This document shows, piece after piece, positions 37,484 through 47,500 of a stretch of 64,000 bases of DNA. Origin of the DNA: Acholoe squamosa (Eukaryota; Annelida; Polychaeta; Phyllodocida; Polynoidae); assembly GCA_949317995.1 (NCBI GenBank), contig OX439052.1, positions 41,164,599-41,228,598 on the forward strand. The letters run 5' to 3'. The notes beneath the pieces were generated by a model. The model saw nothing but the letters and a program-made list of their open reading frames with translations, was not told the DNA's origin and ran no database searches. Position 1 is the stretch's first letter. Every line of letters starts with the position of its first letter. The position numbers and the translations under genes were made by a program.

Positions 37484-37649
37484 GAAAATTTGATCCTGGT
37501 ATTTTGGACAAAAGTGTATATAGGTTTTGAAATTTTGTTGGGGGGGGTGCAAAATATAGATTGGCGGGCCATGACCTCCCCTATTCCGACACCCCTGCTT
37601 TGTGAATTGTCTATGAACACTTTGATGATATTTGCCATGGCTGCATCTT
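37484..37649 (+). repeat. Direct duplication, copy A
   Basis: About 160 bp nearly identical to 37881-38042, from GAAAATTTGATCCTG through a G-run and TAGATTGGCGGGCCATGACC to TTGCCATGGCTGCATCTT. The few differences point to a recent event. Confidence 0.9.
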
Positions 37650-37880
37650 TTTTAAAGGTTGAAGGTTTTTATTGTCAAGTCACTAATTAAAATGAGTGAT
37701 GAAATCTGACAATATGGTGATTCCTTTTAGTCATACAACAGTTTCAGTTTTCCAGCACATTCTAATGAATATAATGATACAATGTATATAGGTGAAGATG
37801 AGGCATACAATATGTATATAAAGCTTAAAAACTAGATTGGAGTGTATTTACAAAAGTAACAGGTTACATTATGTACAATC

Positions 37881-38042
37881 GAAAATTTGATCCTGCTATT
37901 TTGGACAAAAGTGTATATAGGTTTCGAAATTTTGTTGGGGGGGGGCAAAATATAGATTGGCGGGCCATGACCTCCCCTATTCCAACACCCCTGCTTTGTG
38001 AATTGTCTAACACTTTGATGATATTTGCCATGGCTGCATCTT
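37881..38042 (+). repeat. Direct duplication, copy B
   Basis: Second copy of the 37484-37649 segment. It ends only 14 bp past the stop codon of receptor 1 (TGA at 38057-38059 on the minus strand), so it forms the start of that gene's 3' UTR. Confidence 0.9.
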
Positions 38043-38056
38043 GAAAGGTCTCTGCA

Positions 38057-39980
38057 TCAGTTCTGGGGTGGATTTTCTCCCGCTATGGCACATGGTGGCT
38101 GGGGGGTATATGCCAAGCCATGAATGTCATTCCAGTCCCTAAACAATAAGAAATAGAATGTTATCAGTAGAAGTGACTGCATGATAAGCCATTTCCTAGG
38201 GACTGGTGATTAGTTATCTACAGGGACGATGGTGAGTTTGAGGAGGGGGTTTAAAAACTGTTGACTATAGTCAAAGAGGGCCATTAAAACTTTCCCTGCC
38301 TCTGGTCCATCAGGGATGGGGAAGAAATGTTGACTGCATCATCAGAAAAACTCACCACCCAAAGTTGATAAATAATGACCACTCTCTTACTTATATGCAA
38401 CAACCCTGGTGCATTCATGTATCCTGCAAAACCTGAGGGATTGATGTACACTCTCGGGGGTCAGCCATGATGCACAAAATTTATGACTTTGAAGAACTTA
38501 GATTTTGAATTTTTCTTTGAATTCGACACAGGTAAAAAAATTCAATCTGATAAATCACCCCCGGGAAATCACCATTAATGACTAAAAGTAGATTCTCATG
38601 CTTTGTCTATATATCTTAATAAAAAGAAAAAATTCTTACATAAGGATATTTTCGCTCAGTATATCAATGACCACCGGAGTGACACTGTTGATGTTGAAGC
38701 GGAGAACACCACGGAAGGCTGTGTGGAACTTGGGCATGAGGCAGTTCTGGAGGATGGGAAAAATGGTGCTGGTAAGGTGCCACACTAGTAATCCAATTTG
38801 TTGATGGTGAATAGTGAAGCTAGCCATTTTATGAGCCTGCAATTGAGAAAGAACATTTATTTGTCATATGAATCTTATGGTTTTGTAAATTCTAGGGGTC
38901 CCCATCTCACAATAAAGTACCCATTCTGAATAACAAGGATATAATGTTGTTTTTCATCAACTATTTATGTGTCTAGATTTTTACTTAATAAAGCACTAAC
39001 TTGATGTTAAGTGAGTGCCTGTCTTGGATAGACTTCTGGAAATCGCTTTTCGCCAGTTTAGTATTTATGCAGATACAGTATGTATCACTATAAATTCAAA
39101 TTTTCTTGTAAATATGACTCACCTGTGAAGATATTATGACCATGTGTATGGTCAGTAGAGAGTAGACAGCATACAGAATGGCCATAGTTTTTGTCAGTAT
39201 GTGCTGTCTCTTCTCGATGTTCCTTAATGTTGAGTTCATCTGTTGTGGGAATACTTTTCGCTGCTTATGCATGATGAGACCAAGGATGATGTAATTTCCG
39301 ATTGTAAGGGCACTGATGATCAAATAAGGATAGACTAAGAGGATATCTACATCGTCATTGTTCAACAGCAAGGAGTATGCACAAATCGGCATACTCAATG
39401 TTGCAGCAGAGCCAAGTGTGAATATCAAGCTGAATATTGCTAATGTTCCACTCCAAATCAGAATCTGACAGATCAGAGTTCGTTGTAAGGTCAGATATTT
39501 GGCGTATTTGAAGCGGGAAGTGATACAGATGAGTCGGTCAATTGAGATCATATAGAGAGTGATTATATTCACATAGGATGAAACCACAAATAACAACTCA
39601 TTGAAAATGCAGAAACCAATCCATTTTACAGTTCCCTTGAATGAGACTGCAAAAACAGAGAATACCGAGAGTAGAGCATTGAGAATTCCAGTCACAGAAA
39701 GGTTAGCCAACAAGTAACATGTCAGGTTCTGTAGCATTTCATAATGGCTCACAGCAATTATGACCAGGAGATTACTGCATAATCCAACCAGTGACTCGAT
39801 CCAGCGCAACAGATAAAAGTAGACCCCACTTTTTCTGTCGTGACTGATGCCAGCTATCATAGTAGTAAAGTCCAGTGAATGCGATGTTGTATCTAACAGT
39901 GCATCAGTTTGTATATATTTGCCATTCAAGGTACTCATAATCAGAGTAGTGTTCTCCATTGGACCTGAGGTAAAATCCAT
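38057..39980 (-). CDS. Atypical rhodopsin-like GPCR, paralogue 1 (three exons)
   Basis: Exons, in transcript order: 39123-39980, 38640-38836 and 38138-38057. Donors are GTGAGT and GTAAGA, acceptors TTGCAG and GTTTAG, intron phases 0 and 2; the product is 378 residues. Exon 1 gives a short N-terminus with a likely glycosylation site (NTT, 10-12) and TM1-TM6: N70 in TM1, C124 and C200 as the probable TM3-ECL2 disulfide, DRL instead of DRY at 148-150, and W176 in TM4. The usual TM2 aspartate is replaced by G98 and TM6 lacks CWxP. Exon 2 gives TM7, where NPxxY reads FPILQ; exon 3 is a soluble tail, DWNDIHGLAYTPQPPC. Class A membership is clear, but ligand and coupling are unknown; the altered microswitches suggest a lineage-specific sensory or orphan receptor. 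A second in-frame ATG at codon 8 is an alternative start. Confidence 0.85.
38904..39095. other. Intron 1 of receptor 1 (37-bp margins excluded)
   Basis: AT-rich sequence between coding exons 1 and 2; the whole intron is 38837-39122, 286 bp, close in size to the 267-bp intron at the same position in receptor 2. No other feature. Confidence 0.6.
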
Positions 39981-40189
39981 TGTAATTGGTTACTCCAATA
40001 TTAGGCCCAGTCTTTTTTTTCGTCTGTATGTTCTCCTTATCGTGTTAGAATGAGAATGGGTAGCTCACCATTCAAATACCTGAGTTTATAGATGTTCTAT
40101 CAAGAGGTTATACTGATCATGGCTATCTCCTGACTGAGATATGCATTCTGTCGAGGGGCTATCCTGACTCATCATGGCTCTCTCCTGCC

Positions 40190-40260
40190 TAAGATCTCTA
40201 AGTGATGTAAGTATGGAGATCTCCACACCTGTGTCTGTGCTGGCTGGCTACTTCAAGGCA
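40190..40260 (-). promoter_or_regulatory. Conserved upstream block, receptor 1
   Basis: The plus-strand phrase TCCACACCTGTGTCTGTGCT followed by GGCT is shared with 50828-50860 and 62715-62745 upstream of receptors 2 and 3, always 200-300 bp before the start codon. It could be a 5' UTR exon or an enhancer. Confidence 0.5.
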
Positions 40261-40504
40261 ACCCTTCAATGGCTGCAGAATGGGTTAAAGAATTACTTCT
40301 TGTTGTTTTCAAGATTGACCAATGCACTCATGACTCCTGAGATACTGACTAAACCATGTAGAATCTACATAATGTATGAATACATAGTCCATATATCAAA
40401 AGGTTTAAAGCCAATATTACAATAAAACGCTTATCTGTCCTTGAAGAACAAACTCATTATTTATTATGTGGTCAGTAACCCTATAGCCTACTAATGACAC
40501 ATAT

Positions 40505-40600
40505 AGATCAACAGGTGTGCTCTGTATAAATTCACCTGTGCGATTACCTGGTCAGTCTTTCAGGTATTCCCAAGCCTAGGAGGTATTTCATAAGATGTTC
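40505..40600 (-). promoter_or_regulatory. Distal conserved block / candidate promoter, receptor 1
   Basis: GATCAACAGGTGTGCTCT, then ACCTGGTCAGTCTTTCAGG, match 51148-51245 and 63018-63085. On the minus strand the end of the block reads GAAAGACTGACCAG followed by GT, and ATCTTATGAAATAC precedes it, where receptor 2 has TATAAAAG. A promoter plus short non-coding first exon is a reasonable reading but is not proven. Confidence 0.45.
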
Positions 40601-41215
40601 ACTTATTTTGATTACTTGGTTACACTTTTGGGTGAAACTTCTCGTCCCTTACCTTGGTGGGAGGAATGACTTTCCACAAAAAAATATACAACCTAGTTCG
40701 TCAGCAGCCCGTCTGTCCTGACCGGCCACCTCTTATTTTGATTTCCATGAAAACATTGAGCCCCCATGGAATTATTCCTTCATGTAGGTCTCTCACAGAG
40801 CTTATCTTCTCAAACAGACAGAGCAAAAGCCTATTGGCTGAAAAGGATCTGTTAGTGTTAAACTATTTAAAGGCCACATAGCATGTAGTCAGTGTACATT
40901 GTATGCCATGCTTATGAGCTTATAGCTTAAGGTTTTTCCAATGTTAAGGGTAAAAAAATATGAAATATTAGATTCAAAGGGCAGATCTAGAGTGACAAAG
41001 CTAGATCTTGAAGGGTTAAAACCTTTTTAACTTATTATAAGATTATGCGAGCAAGGACCATGGATGGTACATATTCATCAAATCATTTTTATTTGGAGAG
41101 ACATTTCAGATATCATTGACTGATGAAAAGGGTGTGCTACTTTATGTGCTAGAATATCAAACATTTTCTCTGATCATCCATTTCTTAATGAGCTCCTAGT
41201 GCCAATAAGCCCCCC

Positions 41216-41774
41216 TATTCGCACAAGATTTTGTTGGATACAGGACACATACAATATAGGACAATTTATTTCAGAAATAGGACCACCTGAGTATAAGTCA
41301 AGACTGTATAAGAATTCCTAATATACAGGACATGTAAGACCCATTCAAGTAAGATACAGGACATGACCAGGATATGTAAGAAATGTGACTTCAATATAGA
41401 TAGAACTCCCTCAGCCTGTAATCTTTCACGTGTTCCTGGGCCTAGTGGATAAGGCATTGTCTTCTGCTGCGAAGTATTTGGGTAAGATAAGATAGAGGAC
41501 CATTTCAAAAATGCTAAGATCCTTGTGTGGTCCCGTATCTATACATTCTGTATCTTACCATTCCTTGGGATGTCCTGTATTTTATGTGTCCCATATATAA
41601 ATGTCCCGTATCTTATATTTCCCATATCTTACTGCTATTATGAAAACTCATGTGAATACATGTCCTGTATCTTACCAATACTTTGTTGGTTGTCATGTAT
41701 CTTACATGTCCTGTATATTACAAAATATCATGCGAATAGCAAGTCTTATTCACATGAGAATCTTGTGCGAATAA
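41216..41774. mobile_element. Foldback element T2, long copy
   Basis: The ends TATTCGCACAAGATTTT and (reversed) TTATTCGCACAAGATTCT are inverted. The left half carries ATACAGGACATGT-type words and the right half their complements, ACATGTCCTGTATCTTAC, about ten in all, so the whole unit folds on itself. Related to 32774-33065. Confidence 0.75.
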
Positions 41775-42823
41775 CATCGGCCCAATAAAACCGCGTTCGT
41801 CAGCTGGCAAACACCAAATATCATCAGCCTTCCACATATCACCATGTGGATGCATGTGAACGACAGAAAACTGACTGACAAAATGTTGACAACATTTCAC
41901 TGGCTGATTACTCATGATGGCGAAAACTCCTAGATTCTGATCAAACATGTTGGATGTTTAATGCCTAAATAGGCCGATTTTTTATAAGGTAAACTAAATT
42001 ATGAGCTGCATGTGTCCTCTTTTAGGTGCCATGAGAACCTTTTATCATAAAACATTTCACAGGGTAAAGCATATGCAAATCTAGCACTTCCTTTCCATCA
42101 TATGTTGGACAAGTATTATAGGCATCTTATGTATAGAAGAAAGGACTCGATCAGCCCTCTGCTTAATGAGGTACTAAAGGATACCTATTAGATGCCCGCT
42201 AATTAGGCCCTTTACTCTACCCCTGGGAGTGGACCATTCAAAGTCTATCAAGATGTTTTAATGCCATGTTGACACTGGACAACTTCTCAGGAGGTGGCTG
42301 AAAAATTTTATTTCCATCGATGATAAAAGCCAACGTCAAATCATGTCTGTCATCCACTAATTTTATCGCATCTACCTGTAGATACATGTGTACAGTGAGT
42401 GGTCCTGTGTGCATACTCTTGTATACACCTATGCCCTAGGCCTACCAGTATCCCCAATGGTCCTAAAAGGGGTTTACCTAATTAGCCTTATCTGTGTAGG
42501 TTCTCTCACTGGGGACTGCAGTTTGTAAATAGGTGTAGTACATCTGAAATATAAGTGTCTTGACTATGAGGTTGTAGCTAACAAAGGCCTTTAGGCTAAC
42601 ATCTGCCTTTAGGTTAATTCTTATAGTCATATGAGACTTACCTCTCTCCCAAGTTGAAGCATAATTGAAGTTATTCTGAGGGAACCCGTGGGGTTCAGGG
42701 GAATAGAAATTGTTTGGGGGAGATGGTTCTCTACTTCTCTCACCCTCAATAGTGCCTCAAGAATGGAATTCATTGGGATTGGAGACATTTCTGTCTTCAT
42801 TAGGCATGCATGGTTTATAGTAT
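41775..42823. other. Gene-free region left of the LTR element
   Basis: No recognisable exon or repeat. The last bases before the LTR are TTATAGTAT; with the 3' LTR missing, no target-site duplication can be tested. Confidence 0.45.
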
Positions 42824-43242
42824 TGTAGGGGCACGGTTTAGTAGTAGTGTTTATGGCTTACGGGTTGCCTAGGTTCAGAGCGGAGCGGCCTTTCGGGTTG
42901 AGAGCCTGGTACGCCTGGCGGGCGGTAGCAGCACCACCCTCCGGGCTGCGTGGGTTAAACACGAGAGGTCGCCACCCAACCCCTGTGGCTATATAATAGT
43001 CGGGTCGGAACCTAGGACGAGGAGAATCCTACCGGATTCCCTAGGAATACCATCTGAACTTTACTGACTCCGAAGCCTTACCTGGTAGTCGTAAATCCGA
43101 GCTTTCCGAACAGTCCCTTTACCATACGGAATCTATTTAGCTCCCTGTAACTTAGGATACTGAATAAAGACTTGTTGCCTTTTGAAACCGGATGTCCTTG
43201 TATTCGTGATCCTTTCCGAACCATTAACGGTCATACATTACA
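42824..43242 (+). mobile_element. 5' LTR of a retrotransposon
   Basis: Begins TGTAGGGGCACGG and ends CATACATTACA, the TG...CA pattern of LTRs, and is immediately followed by a primer-binding site. A TATA box (TATATAA, 42990-42996) and a poly(A) signal (AATAAA, 43163-43168) mark U3 and the R/U5 part. The LTR is 419 bp and clearly more GC-rich than its surroundings. No second copy occurs in the window, so the element is truncated at its 3' side. Confidence 0.8.
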
Positions 43243-43243
43243 C

Positions 43244-43261
43244 TGGTGCCGTGACCAGGAT
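43244..43261 (+). other. Primer-binding site, tRNA-His type
   Basis: TGGTGCCGTGAC is complementary to the CCA-tailed acceptor end of animal tRNA-His (…GTCACGGCACCA); the next bases CAGGAT would extend into the T stem. It starts two bases after the LTR end, as expected for minus-strand priming. Confidence 0.7.
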
Positions 43262-43398
43262 CCAGTTTTCGGAAGTGCGCAGCCCTGTCTGAACAAGGCG
43301 AGAATCAGAGTCCGGAAGGTGGGTTTCTGGGAAGCCATGGTGCCCCGGGCCTAGCCTATCAGGAATATAGGGATCCATCTCGGAATGAGGCCGAGACA

Positions 43399-46112
43399 TT
43401 GGATTCCGGGAGTGAAGTGTCTACGGTAGAGTTGGACGCTACAACTGACGACCATCTGATCGCACCGGCTAACCAAACCGCGCCCAATATAAGATCATCA
43501 GATTTATTGAGGGATGGGGATTTTAGTAGTCCCATCACCTTGGCCCAAGTCCCTGGTACTGAGCCACGAGGACGGGGGAGAGATCCGATTCACCTTGTGC
43601 CCTTGGCTGGTCAAGGAGTTTTTTTGAACCACCTAAATTCAGCATCCCTTTCTGACTCCATTTTCAATCCCGGTGGGTCCAGTCAACCGGCTCCTGTGAT
43701 AGATACCGGGAGGAAAGGAAAGGAATAAGTATGAATCAGAAAGGACAGCTCATGCGGAATGGAAGCGGATGAGCGATCAGGAAAAGTCCATGGGTGAAAA
43801 GCTGCTGGAATATCAGAAGAAAGAGACCGAGTGGAAACAGAATAAGGTAAAAGAGTTAGAAAGGGAGGTCGAAGACCTCATAGACGAAATTGGGGGCCTA
43901 CGTAAGAGTAAGGGATTGTTAGAATGTACCACAGAAACCTTGGAACAAGAGGTGGATGTCCACCGTACTCGACTCCGAGAGATTGAGGCTATGATTCAGG
44001 GTAAGAAAGCCGAATATGAAAGGTACGGGAAGAAAGTTGAGGAAGTCGAACTGCAACTGAGTCTGGCGACCTCCACCCTGGAAGCTAAGACTTCAGAGCG
44101 GGACGAGACTATGGGACAATACCGAACGGGGCTAGGTGTCGCTGGTAAGCACCTTACCGATTTGAAAAACCAAATTGATGCCCAACATGAGATTTACGAA
44201 AAGAATCGGAAAATCATAGAGAAACAACAGAAAGAACATGTGGCCCTTCGGGAGAAACATATTCAGGAGAACGATCGGTTGATCACTGATATTCAGGATA
44301 ACAATCGGGAGTTGTATCAGGAGAGAGATGATCTCATATATGAAATTACTAAGCTGCAGATGATGCAGGAGGGGTCCGAGGATTCCGAGGAAGAAGAACC
44401 GGATCTCGAGGAGTCAGATGAGAATGAGGGAGCATTGGAGGATCCCAATATCAGTTGTTTCCCACGGGATGGCGGGGAGGAAGGTCCACCGATCACCTCT
44501 ACCCCAAAACCCATTCTGAAGAAGGGGTATGACCCCTTTGTGAATAATCAGGCCACCCGGAATGTCGTAGGGGACACATATGTTTCCGGCAATGATAAGA
44601 ACGTTCGGCTAAGTGTGGGTCAAAAGGACGCCACCTTCACCACCGACGGTAAATATCAGTACATTGACACCAGGGGGCAAGCCCTGACCCCGAGTCACTT
44701 CAACCACGCTCCTCCAGGGAGCGCTGGAGAACTAGGCGACATACCTAGCCACTGCAGGACAGCAGTCAGTCTATTCCGAACAATCAGACCTATAGGGTGG
44801 ATAGTCAGGCGTGTAGTACCGATCAGAATAACAACGACACCCCGTGTGATAGTGGGACTTACCACACCGGTGCTCAGGCTCCTGGGGGTATAGGACCCCA
44901 ACCTGGTATGAATACAGGGTATGGGTTTACCTTCTGGAATAGTCCGAACAACAGTCATCCGGGATCCGGTGGTCCGGGATCCAATGGATCTGGTGGGGGT
45001 GGTAAGAAAACCAAGGATCAGAAAATGTTAGATTGGAGTCTGGAGCAATGTACTAGGTTGAAAAGTAGGGAGATCTCAGCTAAGAAGAATCAGATCGAAA
45101 CTAAGTCCTTCGATAGGTCAGAACCATGGAGAGATTGGTTTTCGGACTTCACGGATGACCGTGAGGTAGATGGATATGATGAAGACGAATCGTTACCTAT
45201 ACTGGTCAGATGCCTGAAAAAGGGGCCAGGTAGGATTGCGGTCGACCATTGGAGAGAACAGTATAAGAATAGGGGAACGTACACTCAGTTAGTTGAGATT
45301 TGTAGTTCCTATCTCGGAAATATAGTGTCGGAGGATCCGATGACTCAATATAGGAAGAGAATTCAGAAGCCGGGAGAGTCGGTTCAGGTTTATGGATTGG
45401 AACTTCAGATATTACTACGGAAGGCTAGACCTAACCTGGTAATGGATGATGATTATGTGAGTGATGAATTGATCTCACACTTCGTGTGAGGACTACGAGA
45501 AAAAGACCACCAGGACTGTGCTTACCGAGCATGGGGTCCGGGTGCGACTATGAAAACGTTATGTGATGCCATAACCAATTTGAATAAGAAGAAAACTTTT
45601 CTTTCCGGATTTGTCCCTCGGGAAACCACCAGTATGGTACTCCCTGATCTGAAACCAGTAATCCCTACTGCAGCAGCCGCTGTCTCGGAAACTGAAACGG
45701 AATATGAGACAGTAGAATATGAGGAAGAAGACGGAACAATCTCAGCATTGAGGTTCCCTAAGAATGCCAAGAAGTTCATTCCCAGAAGGACCTTGACTAC
45801 TCAGCCAAGGTGGGGGGTTCCCGAGAGTCGCGATAAGAGTGTTTCCGAACCCAAGGAAACTATAGTTAAGAAGGATGAGAGTAGGCCATCTGGAAGCCTA
45901 GATATGAAGAGTATGATAGAGAGAGTATGCTGAAGTCTTTCCGGGAGGACCTTGAAAGTCACCGGTATAGTAGGCCGAGGTATGATAAGTCTAGGATCAG
46001 ATGTTATCGCTGTCAGAAAATGGGTCATGTAGCCTATGAGTGCCAGGCTGCTGAGCCAGTTCCCCGGAATATGTCGGCAGTTGAGGAGATGGAACCTAAT
46101 TCGCAAAATTAA
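43399..46112 (+). pseudogene. Broken gag of the LTR retrotransposon
   Basis: In order: a Ser/Pro-rich start (43399-43728), a frameshift, a long Glu/Lys-rich coiled coil (43769 to about 44370) and an acidic linker. A second frameshift near 44755 leads to a Gly/Asn-rich linker and a gag core (about 45010-45490). The core contains WRDWFSDFTDDREVDGYDED, LPILVRCLKKG, a W in DHWREQY and the KPGESVQVYG stretch typical of Retrotrans_gag domains. An in-frame TGA at 45487-45489 interrupts it, after which the frame resumes to 45933. The 45927-46112 frame holds a CCHC zinc knuckle, CYRCQKMGHVAYEC. The order capsid then knuckle fits Ty3/gypsy-like gag; the long N-terminal coiled coil is unusual. No protease, RT or integrase is present, so the copy is dead. 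Confidence 0.8.
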
Positions 46113-46391
46113 GGAGGGTTGAGGATGTGGCGGATTGCTCAACCCGGAAACTTGTTGTATGCCAGAGTACTGTCCCTGATAAGCCGTCTGATGAATCCGA
46201 AATGACTACACCCGGGGAGGAGGGATCCGAGATTGATCTCCTCGCCCCTCCTATGGCCGGGGACTCCAACATAAGTGAGGACACTGAATTTGTAGTAAAG
46301 GAAAGTATGCGCATTGGAGAAGAGGAAGGGTGGATAGAGGTATTCACACGTGTATGTGCGGCACACCTTCCCCCGAACCATCCATGTCTGG
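46113..46391 (+). pseudogene. Retrotransposon remnant after gag
   Basis: An open frame from 46127 (acidic and Ser-rich, with DLLAPPMAGDS and GWIEVFTRVCAAHLP) continues until the tRNA-bearing repeat begins at about 46392. It may be the gag-pol linker. No aspartic protease motif (D-T/S-G) is visible, so truncation precedes it. Confidence 0.4.
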
Positions 46392-46926
46392 AGGTTGGGG
46401 GCTGTGTAGGGGAACATGATTTCCCGTGCCCGGTTGGCCGACCCGCAGGGGCGGGTCACCGGGTAGTCACATGTTCCCTATCGGTATCACACCGATCCAG
46501 GCGTAGGTGGAAGGTAGAGAACGTCAGGTCAGGGGAAGTAGCTCAGAGGAAGAGCTTCTGCTTTGAAGTTGGAGGGTCCCGGGTTCGAGTCCCGGTTTCT
46601 CCAAAGACGTTTTCCGCCGACCTCTACACTGGTGGAGAAACCAAGTAGTCCTGACCCGCATGAGGGGGGCCTACGGAACTCGGTCCCTGGGTTGGTGTGA
46701 TACGGCAAGCGCTTCGACCTGCTAGCACTGGGAGACTTGGAAACAGGTGGTACATACAGTACGTCCTGGGAACAGGACAAATCGGAGCTGTGTGTGACTC
46801 AGTGCTGGTTAATTCGGTGGTCGAAGCTGGTTGGGGGCTGTGTAGGGGAACATGATTTCCCGTGCCTGGTTGGCCGACCTGCAGGGGCGGGTCACCGGGT
46901 AGTCACATGTTCCCTATCGGTATCAC
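46392..46926 (+). repeat. tRNA-bearing tandem repeat, array A (1.2 units of 436 bp)
   Basis: The word TGTAGGGGAACATGATTTCC starts at 46405 and again at 46841, giving a 436-bp period. The second unit stops after about 90 bp, so the array has the same segment at both ends. Each unit begins with a compound hairpin: TAGGGGAACATG (46407-46418) with CATGTTCCCTA (46470-46480), enclosing GACCCGC-AGGG-GCGGGTC (46440-46457). A tRNA-like segment and a 225-bp tail follow. It lies directly on the broken end of the LTR element and is homologous to the array at 54225-55291. Confidence 0.8.
46532..46603 (+). tRNA. tRNA-like gene or tRNA-derived SINE head, array A
   Basis: A 72-nt cloverleaf-like segment: acceptor GGGGAAG/TTTCTCC, D arm GCTC/GAGC, T arm CCGGG/CCCGG with loop TTCGAGT. 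The A box (TAGCTCAGAGG) and B box (GGTTCGAGTCC) are intact. The anticodon stem pairs poorly (TCTGC/TTGGA), and the nominal anticodon TGA would mean serine, yet there is no serine-type long variable arm. It is more likely tRNA-derived than a working tRNA. Confidence 0.5.
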
Positions 46927-47500
46927 AAAACAAAACCTCTTGCTTTAGTTCTACACTTCTAGTTTCTGTAAAATTACAGCAATAGTTGCTTCAACCTCAG
47001 TTGCCAGCAGAATCTTCTGTAATATTTACAGTACATTTTGTTGTTCATATACAGCAAAACTTGTTGTTTATTCACAGAAAATCTTGTGGGCTTCCCTAGC
47101 CCACTTAAAAGGGTCTACTTCTCATCTTTCCTATCCCCTCAGGATGTGTGTGGTGCACATATGCATTGGCACTGACACATTCCTCTGTGAAATTGTGTAA
47201 TGTCGTTCTCGCCATGAATATATGACCTTAGCTGTCGAAATGGCGTTAAACATCTATAACTATAACTATAACAGAAAATATTGCTGTTAATTTATAAGAC
47301 ATATTCTGTAATTTTACAACATATTTTGCTTTTAATTTACAACATGCATTTCCCTAGCTCTGAGTGGTCTTTCTGCATGATCACAGTGGTTGTTACTGTA
47401 TGATTATTGTGGATTGTGCTGTAAAACTACAGTGTTTCACCTCCTGTAGATTTACAGCAAAAGGTACTGGAACCAGAGTTGCCAATAAGATTTGCTTCAT
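46927..47500 (-). repeat. TGCTGTAA/TTACAGCA repeat R2, copy 2
   Basis: Reverse complement of the 29300-29760 family: on the minus strand it reads TTGGCAACTCTGGTTCCAGT, TTGCTGTAAATCTACAGGAG, TTACAGCACAATCCACAATA in the same order as copy 1. It is interrupted by the short insertion at 47083-47270. Confidence 0.7.
47083..47270 (+). mobile_element. Short SINE or LINE 3' end with TATAAC tail
   Basis: 188 bp ending GAAATGGCGTTAAACATC followed by three TATAAC-like units, the microsatellite-type tail of many non-LTR elements. It is flanked by ACAGAAAAT at 47074-47082 and 47271-47279, an apparent target-site duplication. No open frame. Confidence 0.65.
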
